A stretch of 64,000 nt of DNA from Tenrec ecaudatus (GCF_050624435.1 NC_134534.1:71137501-71201500), one strand, 5' to 3'. Shown: positions 33,975 through 46,568, counted from the stretch's first letter. Numbers and translations are program-made. The notes: generated from the sequence alone by a model not told the origin.

Positions 33975-36294
33975 TTAGTCCGCTGAATTAAACTTTAAAA
34001 AAAAACGCAAAAGGGGCATAGGGAAAAAGCTATTGTATACAAATATTCCTGGGGTGAGGACCAGATAATATGGCAGGGACCAGATCAAATACAGGGATAC
34101 ACATGGTAGACAGCTGAAAAGGGGGTGGGGAAAGGGAAAAAATAAATAAATGGGTAGCAGGGGCACAGTACACTAACCCACCCAAGAGGGGGGGAGTATT
34201 GTATATATCTCCATGGGGAAAGAGAGACCAGCCTTCAACCCATGCTCCAAGATGTGAATGCAACATGATGGCATGGAGTAGGGAACCAGTGGAGAGCTCT
34301 CGGGAACTGGCCCCAATCCCAAATACTAAGTGGACACCTGCCCCTCCCCCCAAAAGAATTTTTTTCAAAAGACAGCATTGAATCTGAAGCTCCCGGAAAG
34401 GGACATAGCTGATTAGAGCACATGGGAGCAGATGAAGGGGGAGGAGGAGAGAGTGGAGCACATCCTGGCCCACCAGGGTTGAGGACGATGAGCCCAGTTA
34501 GAGTAGACAGTCCACAGAGAGGACCACATGGCCAGTCCCACTATGAGACATGATGCCCCTCACTGACCCATAGCCCTACAGAGGACAACACTGGAGTCAC
34601 AGAGAGGGCATTGCACCTGATCTGATCTCGCCACACCAAGGCAAAACGATAAGGGGGTGCAACAGAACATCAAGGGAATAGAGTGGCGAGTTCCCCAGGG
34701 AATGCTGAAGGGGGCCTTTGGGGCCAGGGCATGGTGCCCCAACAGACTGGACTGGAAAACACTCCTAAAGGCCAACAAATGATCCTTGAACTAACTCCAA
34801 GCTTTGGTTGTTGTGTTTTGTTTTGTATTTTGCCATTGTTTTGTTGTATATTATTGCTTGGTTTAGCTCTGTCTTGTTTTTGTGCATGTTATTATCTCCA
34901 CAGGTCTGTCTAAATAAGATAGGCTGGATGAATAATATGGAGGAGAAAACAATGGGACCACCAGTTCCGGGGGGGACATGGGAGAGGAGGAGGTGGGGGA
35001 ACCACCAGTTCTGGGGGGACATGGGAGAGGGGGAGGTAGGGGGAAAGTAGTGGTGTTAACAAACCCAGGGAAAAGGGAACAACAAATGATCCAAATTGGT
35101 GGTGAGGTGGGTGTGGGAGGCCTGGTTGGACATGATCAAGGGTAATGTAATAAAGAGGAATTCCTGAAACCCTGGTGGGGACTGAGCATGATAGTGGGAC
35201 AGGAGGAAAGTCAAGGGAAATAGAGGAAAGAGCTGGGAGGCAAAGGGAATTTATAGAGGTCTAGATAAAGACATGTACATATGGAAATATATTTATATAT
35301 GAAGATGGGGAAATAGATCTATGTGCATATATTTATAGGTTTAGTATTAAGGTAGCAGAAGGACAGTGGGCCTCCACTCAAGTACTCCACTCCCTCAATG
35401 CAAGAATACTTTCTTCTATTAAATTGGCATTCTATGATGCTCACCTTCCCAACACAATTGATGAATACAAAGCTGGTGAATAAACAATGTGGTGAAGAAA
35501 GCTGATGGTGCCCGCCTATCAAAAGATATAACATCTTGGGTCTTAAAAGCTTGAAGGTAAACAAGCGGGCATCTAGCTCAGAAGCAACAAAACCCACATG
35601 GAAGAAGCACGCCAGTCCATGCGATCACGAGGTGTCAAAGGAATCAGGTATCAGGCATCATCAGAACAAAGTGTGGAGTGAAGACCCAAAGCCCATTTTT
35701 AGGCCACTGGAGATCCCCTTGCAGAGGGGTATCGGGGAGGATAGGAGCAAGTCAGGGTGCTATGTAGCAACGATGAAAAATACAACTTTCCTCTAGTTCC
35801 TGAATGCTTCATCCCCCCCATCATGATCTGAATTCTACCTTGCAAGTCTGGCTAGAACAGATGATGTACACAGGGACAGATAGGAACTGGAAACACATGA
35901 TCCGTTCAGGACCAGTGGTGTGAGTGGTGATACTGGAAGTGTAGCGGGAGAGTGGGTTGGAAAGGGGGAACTGATTACAAGGATCTACATGTGACCTCCT
36001 CCCTGGGGGACAGATAACAGAAATGTGGGTGGAGGGAAATGTCGGACAGGGCAAGATATGACTAAATAATAATTTATGAATTATCAAGGGTTCATGAGGG
36101 AGGGGGGAGTAGGGAGGGAGGGGAAAAAATGAGGACCTGATGCCAGGGGCTTAAGTGGAAAGCAAATGTATTGAAAATGATGAAGGCAATGAATGTATAA
36201 ATGTGCAATGAATGTCTAAATGTGCTTTACACAATTGATGCATGTATGCATTGTGATAAGAGTTGTATGAGCCACTAATAAAAAGATTTTTTTA
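33975..36294 (+). other. L1 3' UTR (2.3 kb)
   Basis: Very long 3' UTR of the L1. It contains purine-rich blocks near 34080-34140, 34970-35050 and 36100-36130, which are G-runs of the kind that could form quadruplexes. Short open frames within it are UTR noise. Copies of its distal half occur alone at 4148, 7041 and 57084. Confidence 0.85.
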
Positions 36295-36306
36295 AAAGCA
36301 CAAATG
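36295..36306. repeat. Target-site duplication, right (L1)
   Basis: aaagcacaaatg, identical to 32270-32281. Confidence 0.9.
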
Positions 36307-36865
36307 ACGAAGATTTATGTCACATGTATACCATCAAGGAACCAAGAAACAGAAGGTGGAAAGAGACAAGGATTTTCCCCCTGAGCAAACTGGAAAAGCA
36401 TTCCCATAGGGTACTGCCCAGAATTTGGACGTCTGGCCTCCTATTATTATGACTGAAAATTTCTGTTCATTATAAAATAAGTGATAAAACTGCACCTTAT
36501 CAAAGGTTAAAGCTGTTCAAGACCAGAAACGAGGTATTCCCTTCAACATGGAGCTCTGAGAAGTCTCACTGTATCACTTGTTCCCCATACGCTGCTGGTG
36601 CCTTCCTGATCCCACAATGAAACAACCTGGATGTAAGGATCAGAGGTTCTTGACATTTATTTGCAGGAAATATTTGAGTAAAAGTTGATCTACAAAATAG
36701 TAAGATTATGGCCCAGAAGTGTGTCCATATCTCCTTAAGAAGATCCAAAGATCCACTCAAACAAGGAGCCATTTCTGTAACACTTGACTAAATGACTGGT
36801 TGTGTTACACTTTTTGCTTTTTAATTGTGTTACTTTTATAGAATTAAATATCCTTTTTTAATCAA
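36307..36865. other. Unassigned intergenic DNA
   Basis: No feature supported. Confidence 0.4.
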
Positions 36866-36867
36866 AC

Positions 36868-37045
36868 CAAAGCTCAGCCCACTGCCATCAAATCTAATCT
36901 TAATAATAACAGCCATATACAGAGTTTCTGATGTTGTAAATCTTTATGGTGGCAAACTGTCTTGTCTCTCCTGCAGAAAAGTTGGTGGGTTTGAACTGCT
37001 GACTTTGAGGCTAGCTGGTAATTCAACACCTAACCCAGAGTTTTA
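36868..37045 (-). mobile_element. AfroSINE
   Basis: Reverse copy with cagcccactgccatcaaatc, gagtttctgatgttgtaaat, gttggtgggtttgaactgct and a worn head cctaacccagag. Confidence 0.75.
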
Positions 37046-37304
37046 CTAGAAATTCTTCCTTTTCTTAGGAAAGTGATATTTTAATTGGGCAATACCCCAC
37101 CCAATAAGAACCAAGGTTTGGGGAGTCAACAGACCTAGATTCTAGCCCTAACCAGCTATTATTTAGCAGTCCAATCTTGGATTCTTCAACTCTCTCACCA
37201 TGTCTACTTTGGTCAAATGGGGACAATATGATCAGCTTGCCTATTCCATAGCATACAGATAGTATATGTGGCAATGCCTTGGAAGTAATGAAGCCAGTAA
37301 TGCC

Positions 37305-37700
37305 TGTTAGGGATTGAATTCTAGCACCCATTCACCCAAAATATTGGCTGAACTTTGTGCATGTCATCGTGTTTCGAAATAGGTGTTTCTTCTATTATGT
37401 CAAGGAGGCCATACCGGAATGGGGGGGAGGGGCAGTACTATACTATATCTAATTACTTCTGAAATTAAAAAAACATCACGCACACAGAATAGATACAGTG
37501 GTACACATGGTAGAAGAGAGACAAGTCAAGGAATGCCAAAACACTAAGGAATGCCAGGAAGGATTAACAAGGAAGGAATGAGCATATTCAAGACCCTGAT
37601 TTATAATTTTAGCTTCTGGAATTGTGAAATGATAAATTTCTGTTCTTTAAAACCAACAAAAACACCCTTGATTAAAATATTTCTGACAGCATAAGGCTCC
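37305..37700 (+). mobile_element. MaLR-like (MLT1-type) LTR
   Basis: Starts tgttagggattgaattctag and ends with ggaattgtgaaatgataaat followed by a tctttaaaaccaac block, the MaLR LTR layout. It shares an internal segment with 5485-5725. No internal coding part. Confidence 0.6.
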
Positions 37701-38074
37701 GACATCATAGAATGAGTATAGCTTAGTTAAAATTTCAAAGGCAAGTTCATAAATATGGAATACATAAGAGAAAATTTAAATTCAAGTTCATGAATTTTGG
37801 ATTTGGGTCAAAGTTACTAATCTGTGCACCAAATTCTTTGTATATAGGATCTAATCAAATCATGCATAACTCTACTTTTAACAAGTTAAAAAAAAACTCC
37901 TTTAGGAGGCCTGTGTAATTAAAACAAAAGTACATTAAAGTCCCAGATAGGGTCCAAATCAAAAGACAGAATAGGCAGGATAAATTAACTTTACTCATTT
38001 TACATAATTGATAAAGCGAAAATATTCTCAATAACTGAAAAGCAATTTTAAAGTAATGATACTATATAGGTCAA
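37701..38074. other. Unassigned AT-rich DNA
   Basis: No feature supported. Confidence 0.4.
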
Positions 38075-38908
38075 AGATGTGTCTGTCAGTTTGTCGTACT
38101 GTGATAACTTGTATGTTGCTGAGATGCTAGAAGTGATTTCACTGGTTTTCCAAATACCGGTGAGGTCATCCAAAGCGAAGAGGTTCCAGTCTAGCTTCCA
38201 GACTAAAAATAGACTACAAGGAAGTAACATGCTATCTATTCAGAGAAAACCTTATGCATAGCATCAAAATATTGTCAGACACGGAAAACCTAATGAATAA
38301 CGTTGTCAGGTTGTTGTCAGAAGATGAACCCCTTAAATTGGTAGTCACTTAAAATATGACTGAAGAAGAGCTGCCTTCTCACAGAGTAGTTGACCATAAT
38401 GACATGGAGCGGACAAGCCTGAGAGAGGCAAAGCCCTCCAGGCCTTCAAGTGCTGAAGGAACATGATAAGAAATAGCTGAAATAATCAATGAAGAATTAG
38501 AAGTTAGAATATAGGAAGTATGAATCTAAGAAAGTTGGAAATCATAAAAAATGAAATGGGATGCACCAAGATTAATATCTTAAGCATTGGTAAGCTGAAA
38601 TGAACTGGTATTGACCATTTTGAATCACACAAATGATATGCCAGGTTTAGTATTCCAGGAATGAAAAATTTAAGAGGAATGGCATCATATTTTTTGTTGT
38701 TGTCAAAAAAAGGACATTTCAGTATCTACCTTGAAGGACAATGATGTCTGTGATGGGATGATATCTATCCACATACACGGAAAATGCAGCCAACACAACT
38801 ATTCAAATTTATAGACCAGCCACTAAGGCTAGCAATGAGTAAGTAAAAGAAGCTTATCAGCATCTTCAGTCAGAAACCAATCAAACATATCATCAAGATG
38901 CACTGTTA

Positions 38909-39101
38909 ATGATGAGCGGTGGTGTAGTGGGTTACACATTGAACTGCTAACCACAAAGTCAGTGATTCGAAACCCCCAACCATTCCTCAGGAGAAGAATG
39001 AGACTGTCAACCCCATATAGTTACAGTCTCTCAAACCTACGGGGCTGTTATTCTCAATGGCACATCCACTCGATGGCAGTGAGTTTGGTTTTCTTGGTTG
39101 G
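38909..39101 (+). mobile_element. AfroSINE nested in RTE
   Basis: Forward copy with a well-kept tRNA-like head (ggtggtgtagtgggttacac, gaactgctaaccacaaagtc) and the 3' end ccactcgatggcagtgagtt. Confidence 0.9.
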
Positions 39102-39143
39102 AATTTGAAAGTTGGGAACAGAGAAAAGAATGACCAACAACAA

Positions 39144-39271
39144 GAAAACCTCACTGTCACAGAGTCACTGCTGACACAGAGTGACTCTGTAGAATAGGAG
39201 AGAACTGCTGGTATGGATTTCTGAGATTGTAGCTTTATGAAAGTAGAAAGCCTCATCTCTCTCCCAGAGGA
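39144..39271 (-). mobile_element. AfroSINE nested in RTE, 5' truncated
   Basis: Reverse copy: gaaaacctcactgtcacaga, then tagaataggagagaactgct and aaagcctcatctctctccca. The tRNA-like head is missing. Confidence 0.85.
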
Positions 39272-40480
39272 AGGAATTTTAGTTGAAAAATATGGCCTTT
39301 GGGAGAGAACAAAGCTGGGGATTACATGATGGAATTTTGCAAGACCAGTTGCTTCATTGCAAATATCTTCTTTCGATAATATCAAAGGCTACTATACACA
39401 TGAACTTCTCAAAATGGAATACACAGAAATCAAATTGATGATACCTATGGGAAGAGATGCCAAAGGAGTTCAATGTCAGCAGCAGCTATGATGAGGCCAG
39501 GGTGAACTGTGGAACAAACCATCAATTGCTCATATGTAATTTCAGGTTGAAATTGAATAAAAAATCAAAACAAATTCATGAGAGCCAAAATATGACTTGA
39601 GTATACCTTACCAGAATTGTGAGAACATCTCAAGAGCAAATTTTACACCTAACATACTATATTAGGCTAGGTTGACTACAAAACAAATCCAGTAGCACTT
39701 ATACAAGAGGGTTACACACACCCCCCCCTGAAAAAAAAACAAACCCAGGTCATTAAAAAGGGAGAAAGAAAAGATCCAGGGTTGCAATCTTCAATATGAA
39801 CTGCAACTCAATATAAAGAAAACCCAAATCTTCATAACCAGACCCATAGATAATATGATGAAAAGAAAAGATTGAAGTTGTCAAGGATCATGTCTTGCTT
39901 GTATCCACAATCATTGCTCATAGAAGCAGCAGTCAAGAGATCAAAGGATGCATTGCAGTTGCGTAAATCTGCTGCACAAGACCTCTTCAAAGTATGAAAA
40001 TCTAGGACATTCCTTTGAGGACTAAGGTGTACCCGATTCATTCATGATATGTTCAATTGCTTCATATCATGTGAAAGCTAGATATTCAATAAGGAAGAAT
40101 GGAGATTTGATGCATTTGAATTATGGTGCTGGTGAAGAATATTGATAGTACCATGGACTGTCAGACGAACACAGTGTTCTATCTTGGAAGAAGTACAACC
40201 AGAAAACTCCTTATAAATCAAGGAAGGTAAGACTTTGTCTCGTGTACTTTGAACATATTGTCAGGTGAGACCAGTCCTTGGAAAAGGAGATCATGTTTGC
40301 TAAAGTAGAAGGGCAGAGAAAAATAAGAAGACCTTCAACAGATGGTTTGACCTTGTGGCTGCAACAATGAGCTTAAACATGACTACAAATGCACAGGACC
40401 TGACAATGTTTTATTTATATGCGGTTGCTATGAGTCAGGACCGTGTGGCACCTAACAACAAATGAACACAGATCAAAACA

Positions 40481-40676
40481 AAACAAACTCAGTGCCATGG
40501 AGCTACTAACTCATAGTGGCCAAATAGAACAGAGTCGACTGCTCCCGTGGGTTTCCAAGACTGTAAATCATTACCAGAGTAGAAAGCCTCATCTTTCTCC
40601 CAGGAAGCATCAAGTGGTTTTGAACTGTTGACCTTGCAAATAGCCCAACTCATAACTCACTACACCACCAGGGCAG
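40481..40676 (-). mobile_element. AfroSINE, full length
   Basis: Reverse copy close to consensus: aaacaaactcagtgccatgg, gtgggtttccaagactgtaa, gtagaaagcctcatctttct, and the head actcactacaccaccagggc. It lies 16 bp after the RTE tail. Confidence 0.92.
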
Positions 40677-41214
40677 ATGACTTATACCAAATATAGCATA
40701 GTTGGTTATAAATGCCAGGTTACATTGAAGTGACACTGTAATGAATATACATGCATATGGTTAAGATTTATTAAAAATAAATCATCTAGCATTAAAATGA
40801 GTTTCTCCAAACTCTAGTTTGTGGCTTGATTTATACTTAAACTCCACGAATCCTACACTGCATCTGTTAGTTAGAAGTTCTCGTTACTTTCTCTAGCGCC
40901 CCCTTCTTGCTCATTGAATTTTGAGATCTGATAACCCCAGGCATTACATGTGATGTAACTCACAGCTTATTACTGTGAGATGTGTTAGGCATAGACATCA
41001 GAGACGAGCTCTTTGATCAAAGCACAACAAGCTCTGCCATTCTCCAGAAATTTAGTGAAGGTCAAATCTCAACTACTTCTCCTTGGGAACAGGGATATGT
41101 TTATTGTTGTTATTACTCAATTGTTATGTGACACTTGAGATGATCAAGAAGCCTCCAAACAGCTTTTGCACACCCTCTTTCTTGGTGTCTTGTCTAGATA
41201 GAACGGCATTGTTA
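40677..41214. other. Unassigned intergenic DNA
   Basis: No feature supported. Confidence 0.4.
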
Positions 41215-41215
41215 T

Positions 41216-41415
41216 AAACCAAACACTCACAGCCATTGGGTGGATGCCTTCTCATGGCGACTCTTTAATAGAGTGGAACTGCCTTGTGAGTTTCTGAGAC
41301 TTTAACTCTTTATGGGAGTAGAAAACCCTTTCTTTCTCCCTTGGAGCAGTGGCAGCTTTGAACTGTTGACTTGCAGATTGAAGGCTAACACAGCACCACT
41401 ACACCACAGGGCTCG
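41216..41415 (-). mobile_element. AfroSINE, full length
   Basis: Reverse copy: aaaccaaacactcacagcca, actctttatgggagtagaaa, and the head cactacaccacagggctc. A 139-codon frame starting at 41312 runs through it and is not a gene. Confidence 0.9.
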
Positions 41416-42750
41416 CAATTCAGTTAATTGTCATGCACAATTTACATATGGGGGATTTAAGTCACCACGGGTAAGTATGTCAAAACCAGTCTGCAAACAG
41501 TCTTGGCTCCAGGACGAGGAAATGGGAATTTACCCAAGAAATAGAGAGTCATTGTGGGTTTTGAACAGAAAGGAGAGTTTTTATCCAGAATATTTTTTTC
41601 TTTTGAGACTGGTCATTTTGCCTGAGTGGCAGGGTAGATTGGTATACAAAGACAAAATAAAAGGTAAAATAAATAAAACTAAACTAAACCTTATGACAAC
41701 AACAAAAAAGATAGATGAAATAGTTCAATAGAGGGGACATATTGCACTGTGTTGGAACTGAGGTGACAAGGACCTGAGAAAAGATTCAGCATGCGCAAGT
41801 GTAGACGCAAAGCAAAATGGTGACGATATGAAGTCTGAAAGTGGCACCCTGGAAAAAGTGAGGCCCTCTTGCTTCCCACTGTGCCGAGCAAAAGCCACGA
41901 CTCGCCACTGAGGTGGGGTAAGCGATGATAGCACCCAGGGAAAGCCATTCCGTTCTGAACCGTGGACATATTCATTTAATAGATTGGACAGGATACTTTG
42001 CATAAGCCCAGCTTACCAATGGATATATATTGATATATGTATCAATATATTTACAAGGCTAAAATTCTATGAGCACTTAGTCTGCAAAACTTCTGTGCTC
42101 TGGTCAGAGTTGTCATTCTTATCCAATTACAATGATGCTTCCACCATAGAATTACAGGTTCGTGCGCGATAGATTTTATTGTTGCCAGTGTTCGGACAGC
42201 CAATGCTTCTGTCAAGTTTTCGAGGGTTGGGGTACAATGTTTTCCTGGTGTTCTTTGGACTTTGCCTCCTCGTGTGCTTTATCTTGCAAGATAATCCCTT
42301 TGGGTTTCTCTGTCCATGTTAAAAGGTTAGACTCTCAGATCGTCTGTTCTGTTTTCTTACCCCAGGTTTGTCACGAATGAATTCTCCTTGGGATTTTTTT
42401 ATGGCCATTTTAATGAAATGTCTGGAGGGAGGAACCTTTAATGTAGATGCGCAGACAGAAAAGCTTGCATGATTTTATTTATTAGGGCATCCTGAGTACC
42501 ATCAAGGACATGGGGTGAGACTGAGTCAGCATGAGGGCTTGCATGCCGAGCGAGCATGTGCACAGAGAAGATGCGGACTGCACAGTGCTATTGAAGGAGA
42601 CCGTGGGAATGAAGCACTACTGCCCAGGATCATCCACAAATTCTCAGTGACATATGTTGCTTGTCAGTAGGTTTACCTCAAGTATGCAATCACCACTTAA
42701 TTCCACCAACTGAAAAAGAAAGGGGATTATACAAAGGTGGGGCTAGAAAT
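41416..42750. other. Unassigned intergenic DNA
   Basis: No gene supported. A TA-rich hairpin lies at 42025-42050 (atatattgata, 4-nt loop, tatcaatatat). Slightly higher CpG at 41780-41930. Confidence 0.4.
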
Positions 42751-42754
42751 TGTG

Positions 42755-43060
42755 ACTCCCTGCGGTGGAGTTGACCTCAAATGCACAATGGCATGAAACT
42801 GGCTGGTCCTGCAGCATTCCCATGATGGGTGGAATATTGGATCACCGTGATCATCAATTTACATTGGCTTACCAAAAGGTACAGACTATATTCTTCCTAG
42901 CCTGCCAGTTTAGAAACTCTGTTGAAGCCTCATATTCAACACCATAGCAACATGCATGCCTCTATTACCAGAGAGGTGATTGGTGTGCAGTGGGCCCTCC
43001 TGGAAACCTCCATGGAAGGTGGGAATTCGGCCGCTGAACCATCGGTGGCCTCAGTCCAAC
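42755..43060 (-). mobile_element. tRNA-Gly-headed SINE
   Basis: In reverse the right end, 43016-43052, reads like a tRNA-Gly head: gggaattcggccgctgaacc is a worn form of the reversed gttcagtggtagaattctc. The body has ttcctagcctgccagtttag and accatagcaacatgcatgcc, related to the RTE 5' region. A related forward copy is at 52988. Confidence 0.6.
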
Positions 43061-45205
43061 TCTAAGTGCATGCCGGGAATTCAAACTTCCAGGCCTCTTT
43101 CTTTCCAAGGGAGAAATGTATCACCCAGAACATCTGAAAACTCCACAGATCTCACTTTGCGAATGATATTTTTCTGCCACTACTGGATAATTTCACACAT
43201 GAAGCAGAATACCGTAGACGGAAGCAGCTTCGGGCTTCAGACACTTTAGCAAGTGTCAGCAACATAGCTACCGAGACCGACATAAAAGGTTCCACATACA
43301 CATCTGCTATGGTCTGAGAGCGCCACAGGCTCACTAAGCCCTGATAGTCGGAGGGGAGTGTATGTCCCATTCCACATTTCTGAACTAAAATCTTATGCTC
43401 ACCTTTTAAAGTAGTTTATTTGCGCACTTAAATGGAACAGTTTCATTTCTAGCTCACAGATGTGTCCTTAATGCTCAGAAATCAATTTCATTGAAGAGCT
43501 GAGGGCTACCCGGGCAGCTGGCATGATCCCAAACACTGCGCTCAATGTTCTGGGGTCAAGGCCTGTGAGACAGTGGGACCTAATTTCAATTACAGACAGC
43601 TGTCTCTGGAAATCTGGTTTCTCTCCTTAGGGAGATGGGGAGTGTAAATGAAAGCGGCCCAGATTGAAGTGCGTCACCGTACAGCTGTGTGCAGAAATGC
43701 CAATTCACACCTTTCTGAGTTGTCATTAATACAGAAATGCTCTCACCGTATAATCAGCCCCTTCAGTTTTTCAAACCAAATGGAAATACACAGACTTACA
43801 CAGACACTTAAATGGAGCAAGCATGTTTAAACTTTGAAACAGACTGAGAGTTGTATGTCATTAAAAAAATTAAGCTATAATGTGCTGTTCAGTTTATGTT
43901 CTGAAACAAGTCATTATTCCAGGCAACTAACCATAACTCTTATTATATACTGCCCTCCAGTGGATTCCTGTCCAAAACAACCTTTGAAAATTATTTTAAA
44001 TAGCATAAGCTTCTTTTTAAGACATGGCCTTCAATGGTTGCCGCAAACATTGAAACTACCTTTGCAAATATCATTAACAATAATCTTCCATCTTTTTCTA
44101 CAGCAGTCTAGTATTTATATTATCCCATGTCAAGGTAGCATACATAGTCTATTTCCCCAAAGGGTGAATATCTTGCAGGAGGCTACGTCATACTGATTTA
44201 TTTCTGCTTTTGCTCAACTCACCAGAGAATCTTGGGCATATTGCTACAAGCCATGACACGACTACTTCTAACTAAATTCACTGCAGTGAAAGAGGAATGA
44301 CTTTGTACTTGTTTTGCCCTTCTTAGCAGAAGAGCCTTCAATAGCTTTTTAAGACAGGGCTTTGGGCATCTGCTTTCGAAAGATTACAGCCAAGAAAACC
44401 ACGTGGAACACTTCTACATTAGTCAGAATCAACCCGAGGGTAATGGATTTGGTTTTTTCACTTTTACATTTCAAGGTAAGCAAACAAAAAATTGTATTCT
44501 CATTTTATCAACAAAAGTCACTAACCAATGGTAAATTTTAGAATAATACATAGAAGTTCCTATTTCTGTTGATCTCCTAAAAGTATAAAGTTCAGGTAAA
44601 TTTCATATGCCAGGATTCTGACTTTCTACGCAGAAACTGCTTGCTTTAAAAATGTTTTCCCATAGTATTCATATTCAGAATTTCAGAATTTACTTGATTT
44701 TCCCCTCTCCATCACATTGCAGACCCGCTTCTACCAGTTTAGAATCTAGACATAGCTCCCTGTTCTTTTAAAATAATGCCTGAGGCTCAGGCTGTTCCTA
44801 CTAAAGTAATTTCCTTTCTGATTTTGTTCCGCAGGTATTCCACAGGGAATTTAAACCTGATATGAGACTATGATAACTTGAACCTTCTCAGGGCAAGATT
44901 TATTACTGATGCTAACCATATATCAAGATTCTCACAGGTAACTGGTGGGATGGGAAAGAAAACGACCAGAGGGATATTTCTTGGAATAAAGTGATCTTTT
45001 TCTCTTTAAAGTGAAGATGACTGAATTTAAGCTCGATTTAGTCTTCATAAGTGTACATATAAAATATTAAAGCAGTCAGTGTCTACTAGACTCTGAACAT
45101 ATACTTTCTGTCTAATGAAATTGTGATATCACACAGCACTTTGAGTCAAGTTATTTGAGTGTACTTTTTAGTATATTTTATACTTTATTTGCTTATCAAG
45201 ATACT
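43061..45205. other. Unassigned intergenic DNA
   Basis: Over 2 kb without a recognised repeat, unusually clean for this window. No exon-like frame stands out; the 120-codon frame at 43834-44196 is AT-rich and unlike known proteins. Confidence 0.45.
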
Positions 45206-45206
45206 T

Positions 45207-45362
45207 TAAACTCACTGCCATTAGGTTGATTCTGATTTATAGACACCATAACTCTTTATGAGGCTAGAAAGCCTCATCTTTCTCCCAGGGAGTTTCCCAA
45301 GGTGGTTTCAAACTGCTAACCCTGCAGTTAGTAGCCTGATACATAACCCACTACGCCACCAT
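45207..45362 (-). mobile_element. AfroSINE with internal deletion
   Basis: Reverse copy: aaactcactgccattaggtt, gaaagcctcatctttctccc, cccactacgccaccatg. Part of the middle is deleted. Confidence 0.9.
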
Positions 45363-45412
45363 GTTTATCAGGATGTATAAAGATTTGTGTTTACCAAGAT
45401 GTTTTATCAGAG

Positions 45413-45570
45413 GTTGATGCCATTGAGTGTGTCTTGACTCAAAGGGACCCTGGCACAGAAGAATGGAACGCTGCCCTGTCCTAGGCATCCTCACAAGTAT
45501 GCTTATAATTGAGCCCATCTCCACAGCCACTGTGTCACTCCATCTTGTCGAAGATCCTTCTCTCTTCATC
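45413..45570 (-). mobile_element. RTE 3' tail
   Basis: Reverse RTE 3' end with gcacagaagaatggaacgct, cctcacaagtatgcttataa and ccactgtgtcactccatctt. Confidence 0.7.
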
Positions 45571-45734
45571 TATCAAAATAGTCCCTCAAGAATCACAAAA
45601 AACAAATATAGGGAATGGTTTAATGAATTATAATCTCAACTATAGTTTAAACACTTTGCAGCTGAATTTTGAAATGAACCTCCTGACAGGGTGCTTTGAG
45701 AAGAGAAAGAGACTGGGTTGATGAGGAGGCTCTC

Positions 45735-46300
45735 TGTGGTAGTTACATAATATGGTGTCAATTTGGGCCTTGGGAAGATTAAGAGTGAAGGGGTGAGGTC
45801 TAGTCTGTCAATCGGGTCATGATCAATGAGGCCTCTGTGTGGGCATGGCCTTCTCCTGAGAATTCTGGGAAATCCGGTATTTCCTCCTTGGAGGCGGGAG
45901 ACACTTCTCTCTGATCACTCCCTGGGAGACATTGCAGCTGACAAGACACATGGAACTACCCTAGTGCCCTGAGCTGGACGCAACCAGACCTCTGAAGCCG
46001 GAGAAGTCATGTAAAGACCCCTGCCAGCACTGAGATGCTTACAATGCAACTGGATCCAAAGACTGTCTAACCATTGGCCTGTGATTGTCCTGTATTTGAC
46101 ATCATTGCATGTGTTGTGTGAATCTGAAGAGGACTTTATAGATTGGTATCTGACATATGGGTTAATAGCAGATATATGGCCTTCACCTGGACTGGGTTGG
46201 GATGCTTTCTCAATATTCAACTGCTCTTGCTATTAACCTCTTACTTATACACATATGTGTGTTTATGAATCTGCTTCTCTAGTCAACCAGGACTAACATA
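45735..46300 (+). mobile_element. ERVL-like solo LTR with exact 5-bp TSD
   Basis: 566-bp LTR from tgtggtagttacataatatg to ttctctagtcaaccaggact and aacata. The same 5 bp, ctctc, flank it at 45730-45734 and 46301-46305, so the boundaries are well fixed. It resembles MLT2-type LTRs at its start (ggtgtcaatttggg) and end. No internal viral genes. The longest and best-defined member of the family here. Confidence 0.85.
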
Positions 46301-46568
46301 CTCTCTTTTGAAGGTGAATGATAAAACTGAACTGGAGTCCATTTCTGTGTGTGCATGTAATTATTCATCCGCTTGCTCTGATCCTATTCATCAACAACTT
46401 AGTCTACATCAGGAAGCATATACTTGGAAGTGTCAGACACGAACAAGATGAAGTCCTGTTGGACAGAAGTCCAATTTCCGTTGAAGAGTCACAGAGGTCA
46501 TTAAACAGATAATTAAAATATAATTACATCTTGTGAAATGCATGGAGAGGTTATTATGAGAGAACAAC
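46301..46568. other. Unassigned intergenic DNA
   Basis: No feature supported. Confidence 0.4.

Larger units (their letters stand above)
32282..36294 (+). mobile_element. Internally deleted L1 with 12-bp TSD
   Basis: One insertion bounded by the 12-bp repeat aaagcacaaatg. It opens with tgggacttccaggaagatgg, which looks like the very 5' end of an L1 5' UTR. After only about 160 bp, at about 32440, it passes directly into the ORF2 C-terminal region. It continues through a roughly 2.3-kb 3' UTR to a polyadenylation signal and T/A-rich end at 36270-36294. ORF1 and the endonuclease and reverse transcriptase parts of ORF2 are absent. Because the ends are intact and the middle is missing, splicing or template switching is more likely than simple 5' truncation. 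Confidence 0.9.
38075..40464 (+). mobile_element. RTE with RT region deleted and two nested SINEs
   Basis: Begins in the RTE 5' region (cttgtatgttgctgagatgc, agcttccagactaaaaatag) and continues through the endonuclease-coding part. It carries AfroSINEs at about 38909-39101 and 39144-39271, and resumes with tatggcctttgggagagaac. At about 39660-39750 it jumps over the whole reverse transcriptase region to the 3' part. It ends at the tail ggcacctaacaacaaatgaa. Many stops; it cannot move on its own. Confidence 0.85.

Noticed and set aside
34030-34473. 147-codon minus-strand frame
   Set aside because: It lies antisense to the L1 3' UTR and has no similarity to a protein; probably chance in a purine-rich UTR.
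38909-38960. tRNA gene suggested by gtgggttacac and gattcgaaac
   Set aside because: It is the tRNA-derived head of an AfroSINE, with no intact acceptor stem and a SINE body attached.
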